A DNA stretch of 16,900 nucleotides from Hamiltosporidium magnivora (taxonomy: Eukaryota; Microsporidia; Dubosqiidae). Below, piece by piece: positions 1-10,400 of the stretch. Position 1 is the stretch's first letter. Every line of letters begins with the position of its first letter. The notes under the pieces were generated by a model. That model did not search any database. It worked only from the letters and a program-made list of their open reading frames with translations, and was not told the DNA's origin. The stretch lies in NCBI GenBank assembly GCA_004325065.1, contig PITI01000204.1:1-16900 (forward strand), written 5' to 3'. A program made the position numbers and the translations under genes.

Positions 1-220
1 CTAATTACTAGGCGAGGCAGTTGCCCGGAGTTCGTTAATGTCCGTTGCATGGAGTGTGATCGAAGGCCGAAGCCCCCCCTGGGCTCCCCCAAGACTATGC
101 AGCATTCCCACTTACTCTACACTTTCTGAACCCAATAAACTTCTAGCTAAGATATATTTCAGAGATTTACATGGGGTCCACCTAGACAGTGCAATGTCAT
201 ACCAACAGGTATAACCTGCT
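1..220. repeat. GC-rich dispersed repeat, left copy (inverted relative to 2327-2640), cut by window edge
   Basis: This stretch is far richer in G+C than the rest of the window, especially about 20-125, which has C runs at 73-79 and 95-99. Its reverse complement aligns with the sequence at 2421-2640. Positions 143-220 match the 77-bp unit found twice at 2344-2497 at roughly three quarters identity by eye, starting with a shared CTAGCTAAGATATAT. Similarity then continues, more weakly, through 1-142. It is therefore one member of a repeat family whose end lies outside the window. A 14-bp hairpin (ATACC-AACA-GGTAT, 199-212) lies inside. The + strand is open in one frame from base 1 to a stop at 127-129, but that frame is not kept in the other copy, so I do not call a gene. 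It could be a transposon or solo-LTR end; the class is unknown. Confidence 0.7.
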
Positions 221-492
221 ACTTAGCTTTCCTGGCTTTATATGGTTTTTATTTTTATATCTCCCAGGCGCTAAGAAGAATATTTTTATTAAAGAATATT
301 TTTTTTTATTTTATTTATATTTTTTAAAATATTTTCTTTTTATTCTGATCTTCTTGTACCTTTCAATATTGAAGATACCTTTTTAAAAATACTTATTATA
401 AATTTTTTTTATCACATTTCTTTTTTCCTTCCGTTTTATAAAAAAAATGTTTTTCTTCAAAAAAAAATATTTTTAAATTTTTTTCAATTCGG
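221..492. other. AT-rich upstream leader of RPL4, no gene
   Basis: The sequence changes abruptly from the GC-rich repeat to T-rich and A-rich runs. A frame running from a GTG at 189 to 386 gives a hydrophobic 65-residue peptide, but it has no ATG start, overlaps the repeat and reflects poly-T composition. A 12-bp palindrome, TTCAATATTGAA, lies at 362-373. The stretch presumably holds the RPL4 promoter, but no TATA box stands out against the AT background. Confidence 0.5.
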
Positions 493-500
493 ACCCTTAC
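474..500 (+). promoter_or_regulatory. Microsporidian-type CCC start-proximal motif of RPL4
   Basis: An AAATTTTTTT-like tract ends near 484 and is followed by GGACCC (491-496), four bases before the ATG at 501. A CCC or GGG triplet within about ten bases of the start, preceded by an AAATTT-like element, has been described as a start-site signature of microsporidian genes. C runs are rare in this AT-rich flank, which makes the placement notable. It also supports 501 as the true start. Confidence 0.55.
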
Positions 501-1532
501 ATGTTAAAGAAAGTAGAATGTTATGGATTGGACGGTACAACTGTTGTTAAATCGTTAAATGTTCCCAAAGTATTCAGTACACCCATAAGAAAGGATTTGG
601 TGCATTTGGTTTTTAAGAATCAGAATTTAAACGGTAGAACACCATATGCGGTTTCTAAAAAAGCTGGTATGCAGCATTCTGCTGAGTCTTGGGGAACAGG
701 TCGTGCATTGGCTAGAGTTGCCAGAGTAAGAGGAAGTGGTACAAGACGCGCAGGACAAGGAGCATGTGCAAACTCTTGCCGAGGAGGTAGAAGAGCAAGT
801 CCCACTACTGTTAATCGAAGATGGAACCGTAAAACCAATTTAATGGCTAGAAGACATGCTCTCAGTGTTGGAATAGCAGGAAGTGCAGTTACTGGTTTGG
901 TTGAGAGCAGAGGACATCGAGTTTCTAAACTAAAATCTCTTCCACTTGTAGTGAGCAATGACATATACAAGTTGAGAGAAACTAAAGATGCTTTAGAAAT
1001 GTTAAAAGAATTTGGATTGGACGAAGATGTGGAAAAAGTTAAAGAAAATATTAGCATTCGAGCAGGAAAAGGAAAAATGAGAAACAGACGGTACATCAAA
1101 AAGAAGGGAATTCTTATTGTTGGAGGAAATAAAAAAGAATTTTTTAAAGCTTTTAGAAACATTTGTGGTGTTGAATGTGTGACTCTTGATAATTTAAATA
1201 TTAAAAATGTGTGTCCTGGCGGTCATATTGGTAGATTGATTTTGTGGGTCGAAGATGCGTTTGAAATGCTTTCTAAAGTCTTCGGAGAAGGTGAGTTAAG
1301 TTCTTTGAGAAAAGGTTATTCATTGATGAAAAATGTGGTTACTGATGAAGATTTGGAAGGTATTTTTTATTCTGATGAGGTACAAGCTATTCTTAAAGAA
1401 CCTGATTTTATTAAGGAATCCAAGGTTGTTCGAGACAAAAATGCTATAATGAGTCTAAATCCTTATTTGGATTTTTTTAGGAAAGAAGAAGCTAAGGAGG
1501 TTGGTTTTCATGATAAGCTAACTGCTTTCTAA
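501..1532 (+). CDS. RPL4: Large-subunit ribosomal protein uL4 (RPL4, eukaryotic type)
   Basis: This encodes a 343-residue protein of the cytosolic 60S ribosomal subunit. uL4 binds 28S rRNA early in assembly and sends an internal basic loop to the wall of the peptide exit tunnel. Family hallmarks appear in order. The loop is at about residues 55-105 (RVRGSGTRRAGQG, then CRGGRR at 93-98) and is followed by a basic PTTVNRRWNRK stretch (101-111). RAGKGKMRNRR is at 187-197 and PGGHIGRLILWVEDAF at 239-254. These are eukaryotic/archaeal rather than bacterial features. The C-terminal extension is short: 343 residues against about 362 in yeast and over 400 in animals, fitting a reduced genome. There are no introns, and the ATG at 501 carries a CCC motif just upstream. 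The gene stands alone, bracketed by an inverted pair of repeats. A long antisense frame at 620-1162 is only a shadow. Function is secure from sequence. Confidence 0.97.
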   Translation: MLKKVECYGLDGTTVVKSLNVPKVFSTPIRKDLVHLVFKNQNLNGRTPYAVSKKAGMQHSAESWGTGRALARVARVRGSGTRRAGQGACANSCRGGRRASPTTVNRRWNRKTNLMARRHALSVGIAGSAVTGLVESRGHRVSKLKSLPLVVSNDIYKLRETKDALEMLKEFGLDEDVEKVKENISIRAGKGKMRNRRYIKKKGILIVGGNKKEFFKAFRNICGVECVTLDNLNIKNVCPGGHIGRLILWVEDAFEMLSKVFGEGELSSLRKGYSLMKNVVTDEDLEGIFYSDEVQAILKEPDFIKESKVVRDKNAIMSLNPYLDFFRKEEAKEVGFHDKLTAF

Positions 1533-2326
1533 ATTAAAAGTGATTAACTTTTTTCTGTTTTCTTATTTTTTTGGTTCAAACGTTTGTTAAATTACTGTAG
1601 AGAATTATAGTTTTATCAAGTAAAATGTAAATGTCAGAAGATCACCAGCGAAAAAATATGTTGGTTTTCTATTTTTTAATTTTTAATACCTAGAGGTACA
1701 AGAAGATTGGAATATGTAATAAAGTATAAATATTTTTTTTAAAAATGTTAAATAAAAGTTATTTTGTGATTTATTTTTAAAACTTGATTTCTTCTAATTT
1801 TAAATTTATTTTTCTAGGTTTTCTTCTTTATGCTTTTCATTTTAAATACTTAATTTTTAATTCTAACTGTAATTGAATTTTATCTTACAACTTAACTGTG
1901 TTTTTAAATATGAATTTATTGTCAAAAAATCAACCTAAAAACTATTATTTTAAAGTCGCAAGTAAATTTATTTTAATATTTTACTCTAAAAATAATAGAT
2001 TTAGTTGTGTACCTGGGATATACATTAAAAACTATTTGCTGGGTAATGATTTGATGAAACCAATATGAAAACCATTGTTTGGATTTTTAATAAGATTAAA
2101 ACCAAACTACATTTTTAGTCGTTCCAAATATATGCGTATAAGAAGAATATTATCTATGAAATAGATAGAATTTTTCGAATAAGTTAGTTTGTAGTTTTTT
2201 ATGTAACTAGATTGCAGACCGCAGCTGAACATGTAGGTAATTGCCATATAAAAGCATAAAATTTTAGTTTTTCACTTGAATGTGAAAACTTGACTTCTTA
2301 AATATACAAAATACATAACCTTTTAA
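1533..2326. other. Intergenic, AT-rich, no gene seen
   Basis: This is the 3' flank of RPL4. An AATAAA at 1718-1723 lies about 185 bases after the stop; whether it serves as a polyadenylation signal cannot be judged here. No open frame with an ATG start and coding character was found. Slightly more GC-containing sequence from about 2010 to 2260 has no recognisable product. Weak similarity to the left-edge repeat may begin a little before 2327, but low complexity makes the boundary unclear. Confidence 0.5.
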
Positions 2327-2640
2327 GGTTAGAAATACTTAGTAACAGTTTATACCAGTTGTTATGAAAATGCAATGTCTAGGGTGAGACCATTGAGTCG
2401 CTGATATATATCTTAGCTAGAACAGTTTATACCTGTTGTTATGGTATTGTAATGTCTAGGGTGAGACCCTTGAGTCGCTGATATATATCTTAGCTAGAAG
2501 TTTATTTGGTTAGAAAGTTTAAAGTAAGAATGCCTGGTCTTGAGGATTTAAAAGTGAATATCGACTTGCGATTCATTATTAGGCAACAGAAATTGTTGAA
2601 TTACTGTAACTTTCTTGCTCATCAATTGGGGTTTACCCAC
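2327..2640. repeat. Right copy of the dispersed repeat, AT-enriched, inverted relative to 1-220
   Basis: Read on the + strand this matches the reverse complement of the left window edge. The match starts around GAAATACTTAGTAAC (2331-2345) and runs through the 77-bp tandem unit. It continues past it: AGAAGTTTATTTGGTTAGAAAG at about 2496-2517 aligns with the complement of 121-144. Weaker similarity runs to about 2640. Where the left copy has G and C runs, this copy mostly has A and T, as expected from AT-directed decay of an element that was once richer in GC. Its right boundary cannot be set because the left copy is cut by the window edge. Together the two copies bracket RPL4 as an imperfect inverted repeat about 2 kb apart. 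Confidence 0.65.
2344..2497 (+). repeat. 77-bp unit in two tandem copies
   Basis: Copy one is 2344-2420 and copy two is 2421-2497. Both are 77 bases and differ at 6 positions by my count, so about 92% identical. Both begin AACAGTTTATACC and end ATATATATCTTAGCTAG. Most differences cluster around bases 24-30 of the unit. The left-edge repeat carries this unit only once (143-220, inverted), so the doubling probably happened within the right copy. The pair is non-coding. Confidence 0.9.
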
Positions 2641-3352
2641 CTCTAGATGAAAAGCTTTGAGATATAGGTATCGCAGGAAATACTGATGGAGTTTTGGAGT
2701 AGCAGTTATCTATTTTTCTAGAAATTCGTTAATGACATGAAAACAATATAAAACTTGCCACACTTTTATAAAGATGTGATATTTATTAAATTTAGAAACA
2801 TGTAATACTCAAACTATTTCGGGCTTACATATTTTATTTTCTTAATAAAATATTCTCAAATTATAGATCCTTTTATTTCAAGACATCCATTTTTTCAATT
2901 TTTAGATATATTTATCTGATCTATTAAAATATAATTTAACTTATTTAAACTATCATTGATTACTTCATAAAAAAATAGTGAAACTTTGATAGCTTTCTTA
3001 TTTTATTTATAATATTTTTTTTAATCCTACGAATCTTTTGAAATATTACCTGATTATTCTTCTCGCCTTTCTTTATGCAAATTTTATATGAAGAAATTAT
3101 AAATCAAATATGAAGTGAAAGAAATTGAAAAATAATGATAAATTGCACTTGATAAATTATTATATACCAAAACAAATAGTATTAAAATTTATAAATTACG
3201 AACAATCAAATATTATTCTAAAATCAATTCTTCTTTGGAAAAATCTGGGGTATAAAATACAAACAAATATAAATTAAACTTTTCCTATAAAAAAAAATAA
3301 AATATTCTTTAAATATTTATTTCTGTAAAAAAATTATTAAAAGATTTATTTT
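2641..3352. other. Intergenic, very AT-rich, no gene seen
   Basis: This stretch separates the repeat from CAF1. It is dominated by A/T runs, with stops dense in all frames checked by eye. No tRNA-like T-loop, clear hairpin terminator or second repeat copy was found. The last 150 bases become almost pure A/T toward the CAF1 start, as in the RPL4 leader. Confidence 0.5.
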
Positions 3353-3379
3353 AAAATTTATTATTTCCCCATTAAAAAA
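3353..3379 (+). promoter_or_regulatory. CCCC start-proximal motif of the CAF1 gene
   Basis: AAAATTTA (3353-3360) is followed by CCCC (3367-3370), nine bases before the ATG at 3380. This is the same arrangement as at RPL4, an AAATTT-like tract then a C run. In a flank with almost no other C or G the run is conspicuous. It supports the chosen start and a microsporidian source. Confidence 0.55.
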
Positions 3380-4174
3380 ATGGACGAAAGTGCAATAAAA
3401 AATGTATGGAGGGATAATTTAGAAGATGAAATGGCCAAAATAAGAAATTTAATTAATAGATATAAATATGTAAGTATGGATACCGAATTTCCTGGTGTGG
3501 TGGCCAAACCGATGGGTAATTTTAAAACAACTAGTTCTTATACGTATCAGCAGTTAAGAATAAATGTAGATTTGTTAAAACTTATACAGTTGGGAATAAC
3601 ACTTAGCGATTCCGATGGAAACAAGCCAAGTCCTGTATGTACCTGGCAGTTCAATTTTGAGTTTAATCTTGAAAAAGATATGTATTCGCAAGAATCTATT
3701 GACCTACTTATCGATGCAAAGATAGATTTTAAGAAACATGAAATGTACGGAATCAGTGTAGAAGAATTCGGAGAATTGTTGATTACATCTGGTGTGGTTA
3801 TGTCTGAAGAGATTGTATGGATTTCATTTCATTCTTCATATGATTTTGGATATTTAACTAAAATATTGACAGGAAATCCTTTACCAGAAAACGAAGAAGG
3901 CTTCTTTCAATATTTAAAAGCTTTGTTTCCAAATTTTTATGATATGAAATATTTGATGAGGACAAGTAAATATTTGAAGAATGGATTACAAGAAATAGCA
4001 GATGATATGAAAATAGAAAGATTGGGAACACAACACCAGGCAGGTAGTGATTCATTACTCACTTGTTTTACTTTCTTTAGAAGTAGAGATAATATGTTTA
4101 ATGGAAATATTGATGAATCTAAAAATTTATGTAGATTATTTGGAATAGAAAGTAAAAAATATTTAGATTTGTAA
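3380..4174 (+). CDS. CAF1: CAF1/POP2 deadenylase, catalytic subunit of CCR4-NOT
   Basis: This 264-residue protein is the DEDD-family 3'-5' exoribonuclease that removes poly(A) tails as part of the cytoplasmic CCR4-NOT complex, the usual first step of mRNA decay. All catalytic residues are visible: Asp34 and Glu36 in the MDTEFPG motif (33-39), Asp155 in HSSYDFGYL (151-159), and His219 with Asp224 in HQAGSDSLLT (219-228). Each lies six residues before its counterpart in human CNOT7, so the core is collinear and full length, only slightly shorter than the 285-residue human protein. The N-terminal INxWxxNLxxE-like start (KNVWRDNLEDEM, 7-18) is typical of the family. There are no introns, and the ATG is preceded by the CCCC motif. 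The antisense frame at 3858-4055 is a shadow. The nuclease should be active. Its nearest neighbour, RPL4, lies about 1.8 kb away, so no operon-like link is implied. Confidence 0.97.
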   Translation: MDESAIKNVWRDNLEDEMAKIRNLINRYKYVSMDTEFPGVVAKPMGNFKTTSSYTYQQLRINVDLLKLIQLGITLSDSDGNKPSPVCTWQFNFEFNLEKDMYSQESIDLLIDAKIDFKKHEMYGISVEEFGELLITSGVVMSEEIVWISFHSSYDFGYLTKILTGNPLPENEEGFFQYLKALFPNFYDMKYLMRTSKYLKNGLQEIADDMKIERLGTQHQAGSDSLLTCFTFFRSRDNMFNGNIDESKNLCRLFGIESKKYLDL

Positions 4175-4270
4175 TTTATCTTTCATATATTATTTTTTTT
4201 TGTAATTTAACACTCTTATATATTATCTTTGTAAATGTAGTTCCTTCTTTCCGTTTTTAAAATGTGTTGT

Positions 4271-4480
4271 TACTTCTCTTATTTATCATTTTTTTTAAAT
4301 ATTTTGTAATTTTTTCTTTATTTATATTATGTTTTTTAAATATTTTGGTACTTCTCTCATTTATTATTTTTTTTAAATATTTTGTAATTTCTGTTTTATA
4401 TTTATTTATTTACGTTCTAATTTCAAATATTTTCCAATTTTTTCTTTATTTATCATTTTTTTTAAATATATTCTGATTTT
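4271..4480 (+). repeat. T-rich imperfect minisatellite, period about 39 bp (78 bp for the best pair)
   Basis: The core phrase ATTTTTTTTAAATATTTTGTAATTT recurs with variants, and TACTTCTCTTATTTAT at 4271 returns as TACTTCTCTCATTTAT at 4349, 78 bases later. Half-period copies (CTTTATTTAT... at about 4315 and 4444) suggest an underlying 38-40-bp unit in about five degenerate copies. The array yields a hydrophobic, Phe/Leu-rich frame at 4264-4476. That frame starts at GTG, has no ATG, and simply translates the repeat. The array lies about 100 bases after the CAF1 stop. Confidence 0.6.
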
Positions 4481-7400
4481 AAATATTTCTTAATTTTTCC
4501 TTTACAATTTAAGAAAATCTACTTCTTATATTTTTTTAATTCATAATTTTCTATATTTGGTTTGTAATTTATAATAAAGTCTGCTGTTAATCTCTTGAAA
4601 ACGAATTTAATTTTTCATTCAACAAAAAAGTAAAAATACATTAGATTATATTCTTAAACATATTATCATAGTTAATTTCTATATTTTCATTTAACTTGCT
4701 ATATCCATACCTGGTCATATTGCTAGTATATTATTAAAGTCTTATATATTTGCATTTTTAGCCGCCAGTGAGAATTTCTTATAAAAATTTCTCGATAATT
4801 TGTTACACACTTATTTCTTCTTTTGGTTTATTCGCTTTTCAATTTTTTGTAAACCTTAGTTTATTATTTGTTTTTTGCGTATTTATATTAACCAACAATT
4901 TTGTATGAATTTTGTTTGCTTTTTCGTTGGAATTTATTCCTATGAAGTGTTTTTTGGCTGAAGAAACGGTTTTTTAAAAAGTGATGTATTGATTGATTCA
5001 TTTATTCTATAACTTTCTAGTAATTCTATTAAAAATCTTTAATTAAATCAGTTACGAAATTCCCTGAAGCTATTCAAGTGGTAACTGTTTAATGCAATTT
5101 TTTTTGAGAATATGAATAAATTTAGCAGAAAAATTTGAAAAAAAAACATCAATCTTATCATATAATTGTTTATGTAATTGCAAATTTCAAGAAAATAAAT
5201 TTGAACAAATTGATTTAAATTATTTTTTGCTCTGAAAAACTTTGGGAAAATTAGAAAATGAATATAATGTTATTTATGTCACATATAATAATTCAGAAAG
5301 GAATTTTACACTTCTTATTTCAAATATATTTGTAAACCAATAGAATCTTTCTAAGTTTTTCATATTTTATTTCTGCTTACTATTATTGTTCAAATAAGAT
5401 TAAAGAACGAATCAGGAGATCAATGTACTAATCGAAGGACTCTTATCGATGTTTTGAATTTTTTTAACTAATTCAACATTTCGAGGCGAGTCTTCGTCTT
5501 TTTCTGAATATTACGATGTTATATTTATAGAAGGCAAAATTTGCCTCTATTTATGTGCGATATTTTTCTGTAAATAAAAAATAACGTAAAAAAGCGTTAA
5601 TTCTAATTAAAATAAGAATCAATCAAATTTCTGAATACAAAAATAATAAATATCATAAAATAATGAACAATAAAAGTTGCTGTTTCTGTAAATCCTTAAG
5701 AGATATGCGATATTATGATTTCAAATTCTATTTTATAATAGGAAATAATATACAAAAAACACATGGGTGAGCTTAATTTCTCTTGAGATTTCATCATGAA
5801 TTATACTATCTTTGATTAAACTGCATTCATGACAAAAGGAAGGAGAAAAAAGCCACAACCATTACTTTGATGAAAATATGAAAAGTTTGAATGTATTTTT
5901 GAATCATACAAATGGGTTGCTGCTAAATTAACGAAAAAATATTTTGTTTGAAATTACATTATTTGCAAGTTTTTTTTCAGAAAACATTTAATTTCTCCGC
6001 ACGAAAAAAAATCCCAGACCAGAACTACAAATTAGAGCACAAAAGCCATTTTTTTACTTAGATAGATAAAATTCTACAAAGATTGCTCCAAGCTTTATAA
6101 TGATCTAGCATGACTCTACAAAAAATCAAAGACCCTATTAGAAACGACTTGCATATGCCCTTTAACCTTAATGAAATTCCAATTCCAATTCAAACGAATT
6201 AATCAAAGAAATATAATTAAGCAGCATAGCTTTTGATTACTTATTTTTTTAATAAACGATGTTAGTATTTAAATTATTAGAATAACAACGATATATAACC
6301 TAAGTCTAAAAATTGAATGCTACATCATATTTTTAATCAATATTCTTGTAGAAAAAACACAAGCTCGATTAAAAAATCCAAAGATTAGAAGCTGGTTATC
6401 TTGGAAGTTCTGAAAATGTGAAAACAATCAATTAAATTCGACTCAACTCAAATGTACCAATCCAAAACAAAGATTTACCCGAATCTTACGATATAATAGA
6501 AAAAAAGCCAATAAATCACATATGCAAAGGAATATTAGGTTTGCTCGAAAACTTTCAACGCTCATGAAGCAGTTGTTAAAAACATAGATGTATTAAAGTA
6601 ATAATCTGCATATTGAAAAATATATTTATTCAAAGCAAAGACTTGCAACTCAAAAAATAGGATGCATTTATTTTCAACAAATGAAGAAATCTGGAAACAT
6701 TAAACTAATTAGTAAATTTTTTGTCAAATCGAAGGTTTAAGACTATAATTTTGTAGAAAATTAAATTTTACCAAACCAAGAGTATCGTTATGTTGTAATA
6801 TTAAAAAGCGGTCTACTCGATTCAAATATATTGATATGTTTTAAAGGATATAACAACAAATTGCCACAAACATAATAATTAAATGGTTGCTAAGACTTTC
6901 TGGGAAAAAAACTAAAAAAAATATATTCTATATTTCTAAAATAGACTATAACTTTTTTATGCTTTATTTTTTTCTTTTTACCTGTTCGAAAGTGTACTTT
7001 TAAAATATCATACAGCTTAAATTCTACTATTACCATACTACTCGCAGATAAATATGTTCTTGCTTAGGTGAAATGAAAATTGAAAAAAATAAAGAGAAAA
7101 AAGCTCATAGTATTCTTGCTCCCTTATTCTGCTTTGAGCATAACTATCATATAAATATGAAACTTTTGCTGATTTAAAAGTAATATTTTTTGCTTTGGTT
7201 ATTTCTGCAATATAATGAATCAACAAAATTCGCTATACTTCCGAAAAGTAAAATGTTATTTGAATTGGTCTAATCAATTTAATAAGACAGCTTAAAGAAT
7301 ATTTTAATGATCCATACAAAATAAATGTTCAAATTAAGGTCTTATAGTTTATCATTAAGAAACCAGTTTTTTACTTGAACAAATTTTTAATAATACTCAT

Positions 7401-10400
7401 GATCTTAATTTGGAAAATCACATGAACAAGACACAACTTAGTTTCACATCTTATGATTTTAAGTTTTCCTCAAAAAATAAAACTTTCGTCAAAAATAATA
7501 AATTTATTTATAGAAAAAAACCTTGATCGTATTACTTGTAAATCTTGCTTAGTAATATACTCGAAAGAAATTTTTTCATCAAAGAAAGATTGCACATTTT
7601 CATCTATCTGAGGTCTTTAACTCGAAAAATACAAAACATCTTAGAAAGCACAAATAAATCATCTATTAAGAAAGGTATCGGGTTTAAGTAATGATATAAT
7701 CATCCAACCTGATATATTATATCAAATAAATGCAAAGGCAAATTCGAATTTTCTTTATAATATAGCTTCATAGGTTTGAATTTCATGAAGTATTTACATG
7801 AATAAATCTGAACGAACATCATTGATCAAACAATAGATTTTTCCTAAAAACAATTAAATTATGTATAAACTATGTACTGAGAATAAACTCGTCTTGATTT
7901 ATGGATTTTATTTATAATGCCGAATTTGATTTGCAGTCGATAAATCCTCAACTTTAAAGCAACAAAATTTACGTTAAACTGACATCTAAATTCGAAAAAA
8001 TTAAAATGTTCAGAAACTCCAAACAAAAAATTTGTGGGAAAGCTTTAATTCATTCCTGTAATATGTTTATTTGGAGAGAAAAAACAGCAAATAAAAGATA
8101 TTTTAAACCCGTTATTAAAAACATAAGTGCCATTTTAAATATACACGTCATATGCAGTAGGAAATTAGAATCAAAAGTCGTAGGTATGGTTTATATTTTT
8201 GAATCTGATATTAAAAATTAAAAGACTTTTAGTTTTAATGAAATAAAAGAATACTTTCGAAAATATCTTAAAGTAATATAAAGCACTTCTAATAAACCAA
8301 ATGCATTTTGTAGAAAGTCGAAAATCAGTAAAAATATTTTTTAAAAACCTAGAAATATATGAACATTAAACTTAAAATAATTTTTACCTATGACTGTCAA
8401 GAAGATAGCACGAAAAATATTGACTCGAAATAGAATCTAATATTTGCAAAGAAAAATATCCCTTATAATACATTAAACGCCAATATGCCAAAAAATAACT
8501 CTAAAAAATGCGAGGACTTCAGTTTTATTCTTTTTATCCTTAACAAATGTATGAGAAGTTTTTTACCATCTCAAACGTTTTTTGAGTTTCCTGATGCCTC
8601 ATTGTGAAATTTCAAATTTGATAGTTCTCAAACTTCTAAAATAATTTGAAAAATGTTTAATAGTCATGGTAATAGTTCTAGTATAAAATATGTCTTAATA
8701 TATCTGTAATTTGCACATAATCAAATAATTTTTATCAAAATTTTTCACACCATACGAGCTCAAAACAAGGATTCAGTAAAAACTTATATAATCTAGTAGA
8801 TAAGACTTGTAATTATTGATTAAAAAGAAGATTTAACCAGAAAATACCTTGTCATATCATTCTAAAGATTTTGAAATAATTATTTTTGATGATTCCAGCT
8901 GAACCTAAGATCTTGACTTCGTAAGAAAACGAATGTGTTTTCTGGTAAATAAATCTATTTATGAATGCATTATTAATCTATTAAAATTACATATACTTTA
9001 TACGAAATATGCAATCAACTAATCATTTTTTTTATAAAAACATAATGATTGGAATATAACATTTTCCTATAGTCCCTCCTCAATGAAACCCAGGAAGACG
9101 CAATATGGTGTGTAAAAAGCTATTTTTATGCTCTAAACAGAATTCCAAATATATAAAAGAGGTTTGAAACAAAATGAGCTAGATGGTATAAAAATAAAGA
9201 ATTTTTTATAAAATTGAAATTATCGAAGGAAGACGTCCTCAAGTGCAAATATTTCTTCAAAAATCAGATTTTAATTTGAATTCATGTCCATAGAGTTAAC
9301 TTAATTAAGGATTTTTAATCAACTTGGAATTCGCTATCAAAAGTAAAACTAAGAAAGCCAAAATTTTCAACGATATGGTATCAAAAAATATTTACATATT
9401 TTAGACACAGTAACTCTATTTTTTTCTAGAACAAGAAGTCAAATGTTTTCTGCATATTGATGATACCCATCTTAAAAGCGTGCTTAGGTCTTTGGGCACA
9501 AAACCATACGAAAAATTCAATATTTTTTTTGGCTACTATATAAATTTAAGGTAGAATTGATTTTTAATTTTCTATTCCCGATAATATTTTAACTTTTTAA
9601 ATTTTTTTCTCGAAATACTAAATTATAAACAAATTCATTGAAATTTCGCTCAAAAGCAATAAATAATCGATGTAAATAAATTGTTTAATATAGTCTGGTA
9701 TGCCATGTTACTTTAAATCAAAACTTATGCAAATTAGTAAATCTTCAAAAATCAAAATATGTATCTCTTATCTCCATATTTTTGATACATCGCATAGTTT
9801 TAGAAATCTGCCATGCGTTCAAAACTTCTTGCTAAAGATGCGATAAAAAAAATATTTGATCAAAATTTTATGAGATATATCAATTTAATTTAAATTTTAA
9901 TTTACCTTTGCGCTTATTTTTTTCGTTCATTCAAAAAATTATGTTTTCGTCGACTTAACGACTATTAATAAATGCATTAAATGTCGTTCATTTGTAATTC
10001 GATATATGTATGTTAAAAGAAATAAAAAATATTGTAAATACATGGATGATCGATTCCAAAAAAAGCGTGATATATTTCCGAATATAATGAGCCGTTTTAT
10101 ATAATCCCTTCCAAATTACCGAAATATCTATTGGTTTATTTGGATATACTATCTAGATTAATCATGGTAATAATTAATAGACATTTCTTGTCTATATATG
10201 TTCTGATAGTTTTATTTTAATTATAAATCTTAGTTCAATTTTAGTTTCATTTATCATAAAAATTCTGTCACTTGGATTATTTTAAGAAAATTTAAGATTC
10301 TTGAAAATAAATTTAAGGTTTTGGCTTTTAGCTAAAATTTATGTGTAAACATAAAGTATAAAATTTATAAATACATTTTTAAATGTTTTATGGATCAAAT

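Noticed and set aside
1..129. Open + frame from the window edge with a CxxC pair, as the C-terminus of a gene
   Set aside because: The frame is not preserved in the second repeat copy, a second frame is equally open, and GC-rich sequence has few stops by chance.
189..386. 65-codon + strand open frame
   Set aside because: It begins at GTG, not ATG, overlaps the repeat, and its hydrophobic content follows from poly-T sequence.
620..1162. 180-codon minus-strand open frame
   Set aside because: It lies fully antisense to RPL4, whose + strand protein is conserved; the frame is a shadow.
3858..4055. 65-codon minus-strand open frame
   Set aside because: It is antisense to the CAF1 catalytic domain.
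4264..4476. Hydrophobic 70-codon + strand frame
   Set aside because: It starts at GTG and is only the translation of the T-rich minisatellite.
7038..7226. 62-codon minus-strand frame
   Set aside because: It starts at TTG, has no motif, and is of a length expected by chance in 8 kb of desert.
8006..8221. 71-codon + strand frame with ATG
   Set aside because: It has no recognisable motif, no C-run start signal and no similarity I know of; chance is the simpler explanation, although it is the longest ATG frame in the desert.
8485..8607. 40-residue + strand ATG frame starting MPKNNSKKCEDF
   Set aside because: It is too short and featureless to support as a gene.
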